Below, one piece after another: positions 8,502 to 19,924 of a stretch of DNA of 64,000 nucleotides. The DNA comes from Monosporascus cannonballus (Eukaryota; Ascomycota; Sordariomycetes; Xylariales): NCBI GenBank assembly GCA_004154925.1, contig QJNS01000006.1, forward strand, positions 310,001-374,000, read 5' to 3'. The translations under genes and the position numbers were made by a program. Every line of letters starts with the position of its first letter. Within the stretch, counting starts at the first letter, position 1. The notes under the pieces were generated by a model. It made no database searches. It had not been told where the DNA came from and saw nothing but the letters and a program-made list of their open reading frames with translations.

Positions 8502-11497
8502 CCACCTGGGTTCGAAGCAGATATCTAACTCGTGGATTGAAGACCGTACTATCCGTCGGTTCCTGTTATGCACCATGTTGCTGAATAGTTCTGGTCTGAA
8601 TTATCGAATCAAAATCTAAAATGGCTATTCTCCCTACGCAGTTTCCGGTGCGATGCCTTGGGCGATAATTGCGCTTACGTTGACAATGTTTGGTCGAGGT
8701 ATGGAGATCGCCAAAATTACTTAAAGCTTCCCCACTGGTTCGACTTGCCATCCGCGCATGATCGTTTTGTGGCTCGATATTCACTATGATCGCCTTCCTG
8801 TATTGCAGACCATTTGCATTGCCTACTTGATTCTGCAGGTTGAAACCATACGTCAATGCATCGCGTGTTGATCAATGTGTACGATTGGGGCTGAAGGCGT
8901 TAGCTAAGGGGTTCTAGAAGGTAGTTAATAGGGGCTAGAACCGTTAAGAGTCGGAGCAATTTTTTTAGGTATATGCAGGGGTCTCTTATCTAATTATATC
9001 GGCTAGATTATTACCTTATTTGGATCGCCAGCTATCGGCATGTTATCAATTATAAAATGCCTCCCCGACAGTCCCCTATATCCACACTGACGTTATCGTA
9101 AAGCTACCCACGGTACGCAAGTCGTATCATCATTTTCGTCAATAGGTCGGACAACGAGTTCTAGCACGCTGTTCGTAATCGACGTCGTTGCAGTTGCGTC
9201 GGCGCTCGCGAAGATATTGAATCCCTTTGGTTGCTCTAGCTCTAGACTTGCGCGGACTGTTAGGTATCAAAGAAGGATGAACAACACCTGTGGGGAAACG
9301 GGGAAACCCGAACGAAAAGCTTGACTCGGCACGATTAAAAGGCGCCATTGGCCCAGGCTCACGAGATTTGGTCTTGTTGCATAGCGTGATAACAACACCG
9401 TAGTAGCAGCATTATTACTTCGTACGAAGTACACATCCAAACGAAGGTTACTGTACCTACCTGGGTATGTACCTAATTAGACCCAGATCCTCCTTTTTCC
9501 CCACAACTAGACACCTTCTCGAGAGGGAGGCGCTCTGCATCACTATACTGTAGTTCTCGGTTGCTGTCTTGCTGTCAGTTGACCTGAGGATTGCTCGGGT
9601 CGGGATCCTACGTGAACGTTAAACCCGCGACCATGCTGCTCTGGCCCCGGCGAGCCGTGGCTAGCCCTCGGTCTCGAACATGCGCTTACAGCTCAGCGGT
9701 GTAGGATGCCGACCCCTGGTTACTTAGCGTCGGCATTATCGTTGGGTATCGTGAGTTTGGATGTGGGCGCGAGTGGGCAACTTCCCGGTTAACATCTTTT
9801 ATTCAGTTTGGAACGGCCATTTACCATACAAGCGAATTAGACACTCGGCATGTTTCGATATGGAACGCTATTATGATCTTAACCTCCGTTTCGCAGACTG
9901 CTATGCCACGTTCCAAAATCAGGCGCTTCTTGAAACCCGAGTCGAACTTTGAGCCGTATCAAATAGTACGCGCAGCTTACAGTAGGTACGCTTTTGTAGT
10001 CAAAGTGCGGATCCTCGGAGGGACCTCCCCGATGCCTTCGCTCGAACATTCTTTTGTGGAGATCTCCCGGGCTGGCCTTGATAGCGAGCCGGGTTAGAAA
10101 CCAGTTGGAATAGTGTAATCCTGATAACTTGGAGCCTAGATGACTGTATAAGACTTTTTTACGGACCGCCTAGCTTGCCCTGGCCATGTGAATATAGCGC
10201 TTAGTGTATGCAACAGCGAGGTCTTGTGTTTGAACAGACATATGTGCTTCGTATCTACATACTAGGTTGGTAGGCTATAATTGGCAATGTCATTAAGAAA
10301 TTTCCCGAATTGGAAGAGAAGACCAAGGAAGAGCCTATGAGACGGTACCTGCGCTAGTGGGGGCAGTCTCCAGAGTCCAGGCTAACATAACATTTCCCGT
10401 ATCAATTTCGCCCCCTGTTTTTAAAGTTAGGTAGGTTTGGGGTATGGTACGTGGAGTAGAAGTTGGGCACATATCTAGGAATTATTAGGCTTTGTATAAT
10501 TCAGGTTGTTTCGGGCAAATCGAGGCATAGGTTCCTTAATTGTGCATTATACTCAACATGTACTCAGTAAGTTATAACATTTTTGTGGGGTAAGAAGGCT
10601 AGCTAGTAGCCCTGATTTTCCTCATTCCGCGTCATAGGCCTACCTAGTAGGTAGCTCTGCGTTAAATGCTGTACCAGTTGCAGCACAGGGTCCCTTTAGT
10701 GATAGGTTTTTTTCTTTAAGCGATATGGTCCTGTTTAGCTATTATGGGAATGCGAGTATTGGCATATGGATCGTCTGTCTGCCAAGGTGAATAGATTTTC
10801 GACCGGTTTCATTTTACGTAACGGTGCCCGAGTGAGCAAGGAAAGTGCCCATGTTTTACAACAGCACCCTAAAGAAGTTTGTTATCCCAAACCACGTGTT
10901 CCCGGTTTCGGACATAAGTCGCCGTCAGCTTCTTTGCATCATACACCCGAATATCTGTTCTCACAACTTACAGTTCATACTACCTACCTACTTATAAAAT
11001 GGGGTCATCACATAACCGTTGTTGATCAAGTATTCAGCGTATGTTCTCTACTTCCCTTTAAGTCGTCATTTTATACCATTGAAAGCACTGGTATGAAGCT
11101 GGCGGTCGCATCGACTTGCTGTTGTGTAAGAAGTCTGTACAGGAGAATTTAAAAGAGGGCCACAGTATCCACTTGCATCATCGCTCCCTCCTTAGGCATA
11201 AGCGTTCGTACTTTAAACGATTTACCATTTCAAACTACGTAAAGTAGCTCCGGGCCAGTCCATGCGCTAAAGACACTCTTACCACTACCCCCCTGCTCGC
11301 AATCACCTTGAGAGTCACCCTCTTTTACACACACACACTCAGAGACCTACATATACCTTGCCTGACCTGCCTACTGTAACCTAAATACCTACAGGCTAGC
11401 CGGCCCCCTTTTCGTAAGTAGTCCTAAGGTTTTCATTGTGCTCTGTTGCTAACCGTTTCAGAGTCATTACCACACGTCATCTTACTATCAAGAGGCG
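8502..11497. other. 3 kb gene-less stretch
   Basis: No open frame here has family resemblance. The longest, 128 codons at 10766-11152 on the plus strand, looks random. The stretch has several copies of a CCTACCTA/TAGGTAGG motif (near 9457, 10430, 10640 and 10980) and a short CA run near 11327. The segment 11160-11497 is CT-rich and probably the promoter and leader of the next gene. No tRNA or 5S rRNA pattern was found. Confidence 0.5.
10640..10654. repeat. Palindrome CTACCTAGTAGGTAG
   Basis: A near-perfect 15-base palindrome. Related direct or inverted TACCTA/TAGGTA pieces lie within 1.2 kb on both sides. This motif family is common between genes in Sordariomycetes; its role is unknown. Confidence 0.5.
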
Positions 11498-14293
11498 ATG
11501 GCGCCCTCTTCGCCGGATCTTTCTTATGAGCTTGGCGAGTTGACACAAGCAAGGGCTGATGCCGAGACTTCTACGGACAGCCCGGGAGCCAATGCGCCAT
11601 CTCCGCCGCTACTAAGCTCTGCCGTGAGGACTGAAAGGCAAAGGGTACGATTCAATAGTTCCGCGGCGGAGCGCTTGCCCCGGGATAGGTCAGCGTCAAA
11701 GGATCGTGAAGGCCAGCCCGGTTCGTCCGGCGTCCGGAAACCAAGACCAGCGCTCACGAGGAATCCGGCCTCCTACAATTCTGTTCTGGACGACGTACAC
11801 AATATACCCTTGAGTCCTGAGAAGGAAAAGTCTGCCGCCGAAGCTGCTCGGCGGGCCCAAGCCTTAGCTGCCGACGCGCAACAGGAGTCTGAAACTATGG
11901 ACAATGGAGACCCCGGGCCCAACGACTCGAGTGGAAGATGGTCCCCGGAATCGGAACCCGTTACCGAGGCTAGTTACACCGGTGAACCATTCAATCACGG
12001 CTACCAACCCCCAGAACTCGGCGGGACTCAGCAACACGCGTTAAATACGTCCGAGGCTAGGGAGCTCCTCCAAGCACACTGGCACTATCCTGGTCATCAT
12101 ATCGATAGCATTCCAGGTACGTCTTCATATCTGGGGTCCTTCCGTACCAGGCGGCTGGATATCGGTAGTGGAGCTTTCTGAACATAGAGTTTGAGGGGCG
12201 GGGGCTTCGTGCTCCTTCGCGCTTTTAAGGTTTGTTCGAAATGGCCATTGACTAACCTTCTACAACAGACGACAACGCGGCCGGGAAGACGGAGTCCGAT
12301 GAGGACCCCGCACCTAGGGCTTCTCGCGGCGGTGTTTTCTACAATATCCTCCAGGCCTACAGATACTCCGCGTACGATTCCCAGGAGCAACATAAAGTAG
12401 AGACGCCTAGAACCCCAGGGACGCCCAAGACACCGGGAACTCCGACGCGTCGAAAGTGGTATGACCAGCCAGAGAAAGACTACCGCTCCCAAGAAACACT
12501 AGCTAGGCTAGTAGGCGCGTCCGCGAAGCTAGCCAACCCAAATGACAATAATGTCGAATTGAAGGAACGGAAAAAGAGCCCGAAGAGCAGGAAGATGGGA
12601 GGCGGTCGGGTCATGTCCATGATACGCCTCCGCCAGGAGGAAGAGGCCAAGATTACCGTGCACATCGCCGATATCTTGCAGCGTCAGAAGTACCTCATTA
12701 AGATGTGTCGTGCGTTGATGCTGTTTGGTGCACCCACCCACCGACTAGAGGAATATCTCGATATGTCGGCCAAGATGTTAGAGGTCGACAGCCAGTTCCT
12801 ATACATACCGGGATGCATGATCATCTCCTTCGACGATCCCCTCACGCACACTACCGAGGTCAAAATCGTGCGTACGGCCCAGGGCGTCAACCTCGGGAAA
12901 CTCAAAGATGTCCACACGATTTACAAGGAAGTCCTGCACGACGTCATTAGTCTGGACGAGGCGCTGTCGCGACTAGATGCCGTGATTAAGAGCAAGGACA
13001 ACTATTCCGTCTGGCTCTGTGTCCTCATGTACGGACTCGCCAGCACCGCTGTTTCGACTTTCTTCGGGGCCCGGCTCATCGACATGCCCGTCATATTCGT
13101 CCTGGGCAGCCTTCTAGGGGTCTTGCAGCTCGTCATCGCTCCCATGTCCAAAACCTACTATACGGTCTTCGAGGTCAGCGCAGCTATCTTGATGACCTTC
13201 ATCTCGCGCGCCATCGCAAGCATCCGCGGCGGTGGTCTATTCTGCTTCTCGGCCCTGACGCAGAGCGCGATCGTCATGATTCTCCCCGGGTGGCTTGTGC
13301 TGTCCTCGGCACTCGAGCTACAGTCAAAAGCGATAGTTCCCGGCTCGATCCGGATGGTCTTTGCCATCATCTACTCGCTGTTTTTGGGTTACGGCATCAC
13401 CGTCGGGACCGCGTTGTATGGTGCCATAGATTCGAACGCGACGACGGAGATCTCGTGTCGCGACCCCATGAGCCCTTACTGGAGTTTTCTTCTCGTCCCT
13501 CTCTACGTCTTCTTCACGACCTTCACCATCCAGGCTAAGTGGACACAGATGCCCGTAATGATACTAGTAGCCCAGGCTGGCTATGTCGTCAGCTTCTACG
13601 CCAACAGGAAATTCGCCGCCAGCGCCCAGATCGCCTCCACCTTCGGCGCGCTCACCATCGGCGTCCTGGCTAACTTATACAGCAGAGTACGGCACGGCGT
13701 CGCGGCGGCTGTCCTTCTGCCGGCCGTCTACGTACAGCTTCCCGGCAGTCTTGCAGCGAGCGGCGCTATCGTGAGCGGCCTGCAGACCGCCACCTCGCTC
13801 AAGGAGTCGGCAGGAGTAAGTGCTGTAGAATTAGAGACAACGACCGAGTCATTGCACCGGCAAAGCTGCCCCGTAGCATCAGTTACTGGTCCCCCTTTTC
13901 GACCGAAACCCCCGTACATTTTTTGTATGAGCCTCCGGCTCGGCAGTAATCTGTCCTAATCGCGGTTCTGGCACTCTCAATCACCCCCATAAATGTGTCT
14001 GATACTAAGATATCACCTGCAGCTTCCGTCGCGAGTTTCCATTCTGGCAATTGCTAACTCAACACAGCCTAACGATACCCAGCTTAATGGAATTGTAAGT
14101 CTGCCGGCACGGCCCCGTCTCCTAAGCGGCTGCCCCGAGCAGGGCAGGGTGCGTTCTAACACCGTATCTGCAGGTCTTCAACGTAGCTGCCAGCATGATT
14201 CAGATCGCCATCGGCATCACCGTCGGCCTGTTCATGTCGGCACTGGTCATATACCCGATGGGAAAACGTCGTAGCGGGCTGTGGACCTTGTAA
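11498..14293 (+). CDS. PRM10/ThrE-like transmembrane transporter (DUF1212 family)
   Basis: Four exons: 11498-12116, 12269-13815, 14068-14094 and 14174-14293. All introns have GT and AG ends. Introns 1 and 2 show CTAAC branch sites (near 12252 and 14054). The spliced frame is 770 residues. The N-terminal about 340 residues are cytosolic and low complexity, with TPGTPKTPGTP. The conserved ThrE cytoplasmic domain follows, with MLFGAPTHRLEEYL at about 355-368 and FLYIPGCMIISFDD. Eight to ten hydrophobic helices then run to the C terminus. The last exon supplies IAIGITVGLFMSALVIYP and the end GKRRSGLWTL. The family includes yeast Prm10 and bacterial threonine/serine exporters; the substrate in fungi is not established. 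Without splicing of intron 2 the frame would stop at 13959 and lose the final helix. Confidence 0.9.
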
Positions 14294-14686
14294 TCAGAAG
14301 CGGACGGCGTTGTGGGTCAATTAGGGACGGCTCAAGGAAATCTAAGATCTATTAAGAACACTAGGCAGTGTACCATATGTACGTTTTAATATTAGCATCT
14401 TGACGATGCTAACAATAACCCAAGTATGGACGGGTTTTGATGTGGATGGTATATAACCGGAGCAAGCCGACCTAAGGGAGCCGACATTATTCACATGGAA
14501 CGGCTGTATGCACCTTGGAACCAACCCCTATTGTCTAATGTTATTATGGCCAATCTACGATTCCGCTGAATTATTATATATATTACTCATGCCACCGCGA
14601 TCGTCTGACGGAGGCCATGCGAGTCATCAGTAACATATATCCCCGCCCAAGGATTTGTTTAAGATTCAGTGGTAGCTCCCCTCGAT
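14294..14686. other. Intergenic, nothing recognised
   Basis: Holds the 3' end of the transporter transcript and the promoter of the F-box gene. There are short AT-rich runs near 14570, but no feature can be supported. Confidence 0.4.
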
Positions 14687-15340
14687 ATGACAGACGACGT
14701 TGAGCTTCTTCTCGCCCAGATACCTCCACGCATACCGACAAATCATGGTTTAGAGTGCTCTCCAATACCACCCCTGGACCCAGCCGGCCTATCTCTCGAT
14801 ATTCTCTACTATATAAGCGGCTTCCTCGATGTGGCCGACCTCTTCCGGCTCTCCAGCGCTAGCAGAGACCTGTGGTCGATGCTCCTATTCCGCCGCGCCA
14901 CCGCGGAGGTGCACTGGATGCTGGCCGCCACGACATTCGGCCCCCGCCTCTTCCGGCACGTCAGCAGCCTGCACGCGGCCATCGAGCGCTGGCGGCCCCT
15001 ACCGGTGATCGAGACCATCCTGCGCGCCTACCGCGCCGTCGACCCCGCCCTGGTACACGGCTGCCCGCCACCGGGGCACAGCTACCATCCGCCCCTGCAC
15101 CTCGCGGCGCTCCGGAACCGCTTTGACGTCGTCGGGGCCCTTCTGGTTCACGGCGCCGACGTCGACGTACGCGAGTCCGGCATCTGGACCGGCTGCCGCT
15201 GTCGCCCTGTTGCCGGGGTGCGGTGCGGCACGCCCGGCTGCGCGACCGGGAACACGCTCGACGTCGCGAGGCACGCCGGAAACGTCGAGATGGCGCCGTT
15301 CCTACTCGAGCGCGGTATCGAGGACCTCGGGCGCGACTGA
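14687..15340 (+). CDS. F-box and ankyrin-repeat protein
   Basis: A single-exon frame of 217 residues. A GTG 18 bases upstream is in frame, but ATG 14687 (MTDDVELLLA) is the natural start. Residues about 35-70 (LSLDILYYISGFLDVADLFR...SRDLW) match the F-box helix pattern. The C-terminal half has an ankyrin-like unit, PLHLAALRNRFDVVGALLV then HGADVDV, and a second, weaker one, TLDVARHAGNVEMAPFLLE. A Cys-rich insert (CRCRPVAGVRCGTPGC) lies between them. Known F-box proteins recruit targets to SCF ubiquitin ligases, and the ankyrin repeats would bind the target. The protein is shorter than most fungal F-box/ankyrin proteins, which usually carry many repeats. GC content is very high. Confidence 0.75.
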   Translation: MTDDVELLLAQIPPRIPTNHGLECSPIPPLDPAGLSLDILYYISGFLDVADLFRLSSASRDLWSMLLFRRATAEVHWMLAATTFGPRLFRHVSSLHAAIERWRPLPVIETILRAYRAVDPALVHGCPPPGHSYHPPLHLAALRNRFDVVGALLVHGADVDVRESGIWTGCRCRPVAGVRCGTPGCATGNTLDVARHAGNVEMAPFLLERGIEDLGRD

Positions 15341-15943
15341 AGGAAGAACGGGGGCGTTGTGTATTAGGAGGATAGGCACGGGAACCGGCGGTTGCCTTGG
15401 GATGGGGGAAAGGCGTCTTGAGACTTTCTGTGTTTCTGACGGCGGAACTTCGCTGGGAACGAGGGCCGGAGCATGCGTTTTGAGTGGTTCATATGTCGGA
15501 AAGAGGAGTATGGGAAAGGACTATGGTTGGCCACAGGACTACATGTGGTGGCACATCTGTTATTAGGTTGATAGGGAGTGGATGACTAAATTACACGGAG
15601 GATTTATGAGATCATGTATGCTAACGCACATGTCTAGTCAGGGAGACTTGAACTAGTACAAGTTCTTGGGGAACATGAAGTGTCTGTTGGAAAGGCGTGG
15701 TATGTCGATAGGTCGTGGGGAGGAGTTGGCTCTGCTTGGTTGTATCAGTCGCGATGAGACTAATGGCCAGCACCGGGAATGCGGAAAGGAGGAAAAGGGT
15801 TATCAACTTACGGCGTTGTATGTCCACTTGTGCTAATGATCGATTGAATGGAACATTAAGTCCATTCCAAGTGACTGACCTACCAAGCTAGGGAATACCC
15901 AAGATTTTAGATCAAGTATGTACGAGATCAATAGGCATTATGA
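15341..15943. other. Intergenic, nothing recognised
   Basis: Only short random open frames. It separates the F-box gene from the convergent minus-strand esterase remnant. Confidence 0.4.
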
Positions 15944-16905
15944 TCAAGGCGACAATACAGCATCCACGGTCTTGAGGATTTTCCGAACAATACCCATACT
16001 TGGATCATCATCCTCGAGATACGGCATCGCCTCGAAGAGATGCCCTTGTCCTTCCGCTAGAAACACTTTCGGCTTTTCCGGCCCTATAAGCTCGGCAGTC
16101 GATTTTGTGACGTCGATTGATACCTCACAGTCCTGATCTCCCTGAATGAAGGTCGCCACTGGCCAGTCTGACAACTTTTCGCCTTCCGAGCCCTTTCCGC
16201 CCACTCGAAGCCCGGGTCCAGGCCAGCAACTACACTGGGAATTGCGTTCATGTGAGGATAATAATGATAGAGACACTCTCTAATCCAAGGACCCCCTGCT
16301 TCCCGGCTGCTTCAGCCGGCTGTGACAGGCGAACATACTCCGGGTTCTTTCTGCCGGAAGGAAGCAGTTGCCTGGCAGAGAAAGACATCGGATTTTATGC
16401 CAGCGTGTTTCCGACTCTGGCTGGTCGCGAGGCGAACTCCTTTACTTCTTCGTCTCTGATGGGCGCGGGCGTCAAGAGGATCGACGAGTTGAATAAGGGG
16501 TGCCGGACAGTAGGAATGCCCGTGATGCTCAAACGGGCGGCAGGCTTTGGTATGGTATGATGAGTGGTTAAGGTTGCCATGAAGAAACCTAGAACCTAGG
16601 GTTGTCTCAGCCCTCCGATTTTCAGCTCCGCTGAGAGGGGTACCCGCGCCAGCCACGATCACCGTCCGGTTTGGCCCTGTCACGCTAGCGCCATACGTCT
16701 GAGCGAATCCGTATGCTATAATAGCATCCTCCAGGAGTCCCTTGGCTCCTGCTTGAGGCGAAAGACGGTAGCTTGGGCTTATCAAAAGCAATTCTCTCTT
16801 GTAAGACGCTTGTACGAGCCAGGGTGGAACGGAGGTTTCGGGAACCCCTTCCTGAGTCCTCCCGAGTGGAAAAGAGCGGGGCGGGGACCTCAGTTACCTC
16901 GGCTC
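15944..16905 (-). pseudogene. Broken alpha/beta-hydrolase fold-3 esterase
   Basis: Minus-strand similarity runs ASYKRELLLISPSYRLSPQ, then VTGPNRTVIVAGAG, a likely 55-base intron (16589-16643, GTACCC...TTCTAG) and FFMATLTTHHTIPKPAARL. After SRPARVGNTLA comes an in-frame TAA (16395-16397) where CAA would continue the frame, QNPMSFSARQLLPSG. A one-base loss in the C-run at 16292-16296 shifts to ECLYHYYPHMNAIPSVVAG. A second shift near 16191-16203 restores EKLSDWPVATFIQGDQD and the family-like GQGHLF (catalytic His region). The stop is at 15944-15946. The Ser of the GxSxG elbow is not visible at the expected place after VAGAG, and no HGGG oxyanion motif is seen upstream. One nonsense change plus two frameshifts make it non-functional as it stands. 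Confidence 0.7.
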
Positions 16906-17488
16906 ATTTTCGGGCGCAATCAAGTAATCACTAATAAGGCGTCCGTTGGTACATAATCTTTATGTGGCCGCCATTCGGTGATAACTGGCGGAATAGTCCT
17001 CTCCCCTCCTTCAAAGTGACGATATCAAGTGTACCTAGTAACCCGAAAAGGCAACTGCCACAAGAAAAGATAAGACTTGAATCGGTCAGTAGTCCCGGCA
17101 CTTTGCAGCTGCAGCCCCTCATTGATTACCTTTTTTATGGCCTGAGGGGTTACTAAAGTCGCCAGAGTACCTATCAATCATAGAATAATGCAACAACAGG
17201 CATAAGTAAATAGAAGGGTGTATATGTATATATCCCCATATTTTACTATAACTGTTTGTCGAGGCATTACCCCTGGGCTTGTCCCAACTACCCCAGTAAT
17301 ACCCAATCGTCACCCAAATGGGTAACAGCACGCTTGATCTGCAAGCGACCGCGGAATTTGTTAACGTCTACTTGAAGGAAGACAATGAGCTTTACATTGT
17401 TCATGCTATGGGCGGTCTCCTGGCCCGGAGGGCAGTTGCTACTCTCGTTTGTCTTCATCTCATCTATCCCCCTGCTACGTGCTCGATA
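16906..17488. other. Intergenic, nothing recognised
   Basis: May include the lost N-terminal part of the esterase remnant and the 3' region of the P450 gene. A 69-codon plus-strand frame at 17318-17527 contains HAMGGLLAR, but nothing else supports it. Confidence 0.35.
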
Positions 17489-19210
17489 TTAAGAAGCCTG
17501 GATGAGACAGCGATGGCCCTTAGGTGACATGATGAAGTAGAGATCTTGCTTCATGTCCTCGTCACTCATCCCCTCAATGCTCGACACAGTGGCGTTGGGA
17601 AACGTCCGGAAGAACCGAGCCGTTGCCAACCGTAGCTCAATGTAGGCAAGGTGCAATCCGAGGCAGACTGAGACAATTTAGTTGGTCTCCATATCCAAGA
17701 TGCCGCCAGGGGTCGACGTAGGACTTCGTACTTACCACGCGAACCGCCACCAAATGGCATGAAGCAATCCTTCATCGCTACCGTCGGCTTCTCCCATCGT
17801 GAGGGGTCAAACGTTTCCGGCTGAGGAAAGGCATGCGCATTACGGTGTAGACTGTAGGCTTGGGTCAATACGACCGCACCGCTTGGAAGCCAGTGCTTCC
17901 CAAACGTAGCCCCGCCCTCCGGTACGACTCGTGGCAAGCCAGTCGGAACCGCCGCCCAGAGTCGCAGCGCCTCCTCGATCACCTGGTTCAGGTATGGCAG
18001 CCCCTTTAAGTCGCCGTCCGTGAAGTCGTCCGAGAGCGTCTTGAGTTCCTCGACCAGCTGCCTCTTTACGTTCGCATCGCGACAGACAGACCAGACGAGG
18101 TAGGTGAGGGTGGCGGCGGTCGTGTCGCTACCCGCGGCGATGTATAATTGGGCGTGAAGGATAATCTCGTCCGTAGTCAGGCTCTCGTCCTCGCCCGCCT
18201 TGTACATTTTCGAGAAAAGCGTAGGCTTGGCATCGGCCGTCTCCTTTTCTACCAGGTCCTGGTGGCGCTGGAGTGATTGTATAGCGTACGGCCTTAACCG
18301 ACCTCTGGCTGTGAATGCGCTGCTAATCTGGGGCACCGGGATGAAAGGCAAGATGACGTTGAGAATCGGGAAGACGGTGGATAAGGCTATGTAGCGGCCG
18401 GTGCTTTCCAAGTCGCGGATGTACTGGTTTTTCTACGCGTCCTGTCAGCGAATCCCCGGCAGCCGAGAATAGCCATCGCAGCACACACGCACCTCGCCAT
18501 ATTCTAGCATCCGGAAAGACTCTCCAAATGAAAGCTCCCCGATGACGTCTGTAGTCATGAACATCCACCACTTGCTAATGTCTGCGGCGCCGCGTGTGTA
18601 CATCTCTTCACCCATGCGCTGGACGGCGAGCCGCACTTTGCTGTCGATCTGCGGGAGCATCGCCTTCAAGCTAGTCTCCGACATGGGGCCCGATAGGAGC
18701 TTGCGGTAACGGCGGTGCAGGGCGACGCTCGTCGTGCTGAAGACGTTCTCGAAGAATGGGGAGGCATACCAGGACGATTTCGGGTACTCCCCCTTGATAC
18801 TGTGGATTTGACGAACCCCCGCGGGGTCCGCGACGAAGACCTTATCCGGAGCGATGCGCACAATAGGCCCTAAGAGCGTTGTTGGTCACCGCAAATAGTC
18901 TCATCCGACTGACGATCTAAATACTGGGTAACTTTACCATATCGGTCATGAAGAGACTGGACCCAGACAGGGGCCTGACCTTTGATGGAGTGATATTTGA
19001 AGGCCGCTTCAGTCCAGACCGTGTACCACGGTCCCGGAACCTTCGCCACCGGGTTACTAAGACCTCTATATAGTATCTGGAAAGATATGAGTAACTTGGA
19101 CATCCTACACTGGAGACAGAATGCACTCTTACCACGAGGAGCGCCGATATGAAAGCGATCCCTGCGACGTGCAGAGGCTGCGCAGCAGGCAATAAGTCTA
19201 TCAATTCCAT
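17489..19210 (-). CDS. Cytochrome P450 monooxygenase
   Basis: Five exons in transcript order: 19133-19210, 18938-19076, 18493-18869, 17736-18432 and 17489-17667, all with GT/AG junctions in consistent phase, giving 489 residues. The N terminus MELIDLLPAAQ is followed by a short hydrophobic membrane anchor and the proline hinge KVPGPW. Other hallmarks are the I-helix AAGSDTTA at about 297-304, the ExxR (EALR) at about 352-355, FDPSRWEKP in the PERF region, and the haem loop FGGGSRVCLG with the Cys thiolate at about 432. The haem Cys codon lies just after the last intron, so an unspliced reading misses it. It is an ER-anchored, haem-dependent oxygenase needing a P450 reductase. The substrate is unknown. 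No other biosynthetic gene is adjacent, apart from broken hydrolases upstream on the map. All motifs are intact. Confidence 0.92.
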
Positions 19211-19924
19211 GTTTGACGCTCGTGAAGTTGAAATTCTCTGTGTTGAACAACATCGCACGGGTTCTCTCAAACACACAACCATCTGCCATCCTCCCGCGGT
19301 GTATTTAAGGCCTGTCGCCGCCTACCAACCTGTTCACCAGCTCGGTCCTCGCGGATGAAGGGACCTCACTTGGAAAGCGAACCGCGAGTGGGTTTCATCC
19401 TCCACAAGCGCTCGTGCCGTCCGACGACGCCGATATACCGAGGGTGACGGGGCTCGGCAAGCACTGGTGCCGAAATTTCAAGAAGTATTTGCACAAGCTC
19501 CCCCGGCTTACGTATCTACTCTACTCTTCGGTCAACTACGGGAGTTGGCCTGCATCCGCGGGCAGCCTTTTGATTGGCACCGCCCCATGAGGAATTTGTA
19601 AGTTATGCCGCCGATCTCTAATGTCGCTAAAGCGACACCGACATTGCATTGCTAGCAATATCGTGATAGTTGGTCAATTCTCTTAACTATGACATCATTT
19701 TGCCTAGCAAAGTCTAGTTCCCAGTCCGCATTTGTTTGGGATCTGCACTGCCGCTGGACTATCTTTCACGGCACATCTAGGGTAGGCAACAAGTCGATTG
19801 GGAATATCTGCATTTTGAATAGGTGACTCTACGCCATGAGGAATTATTATACATATACATGCTACATATCATACAGTCGTGTGATATCGTAAATCTATCT
19901 ATCGCTCTAAAATGGCGCCAAACC
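19211..19924. other. Intergenic between P450 promoter and Ca2+ ATPase 3' end
   Basis: Contains the P450 promoter (19211 onward) and the 3' end of the ATPase transcript. Nothing else is recognised. Confidence 0.4.

Noticed and set aside
10766..11152. 128-codon plus-strand frame
   Set aside because: Looks random in composition and has no recognisable domain. Kept only as a remark in the gene-less stretch.
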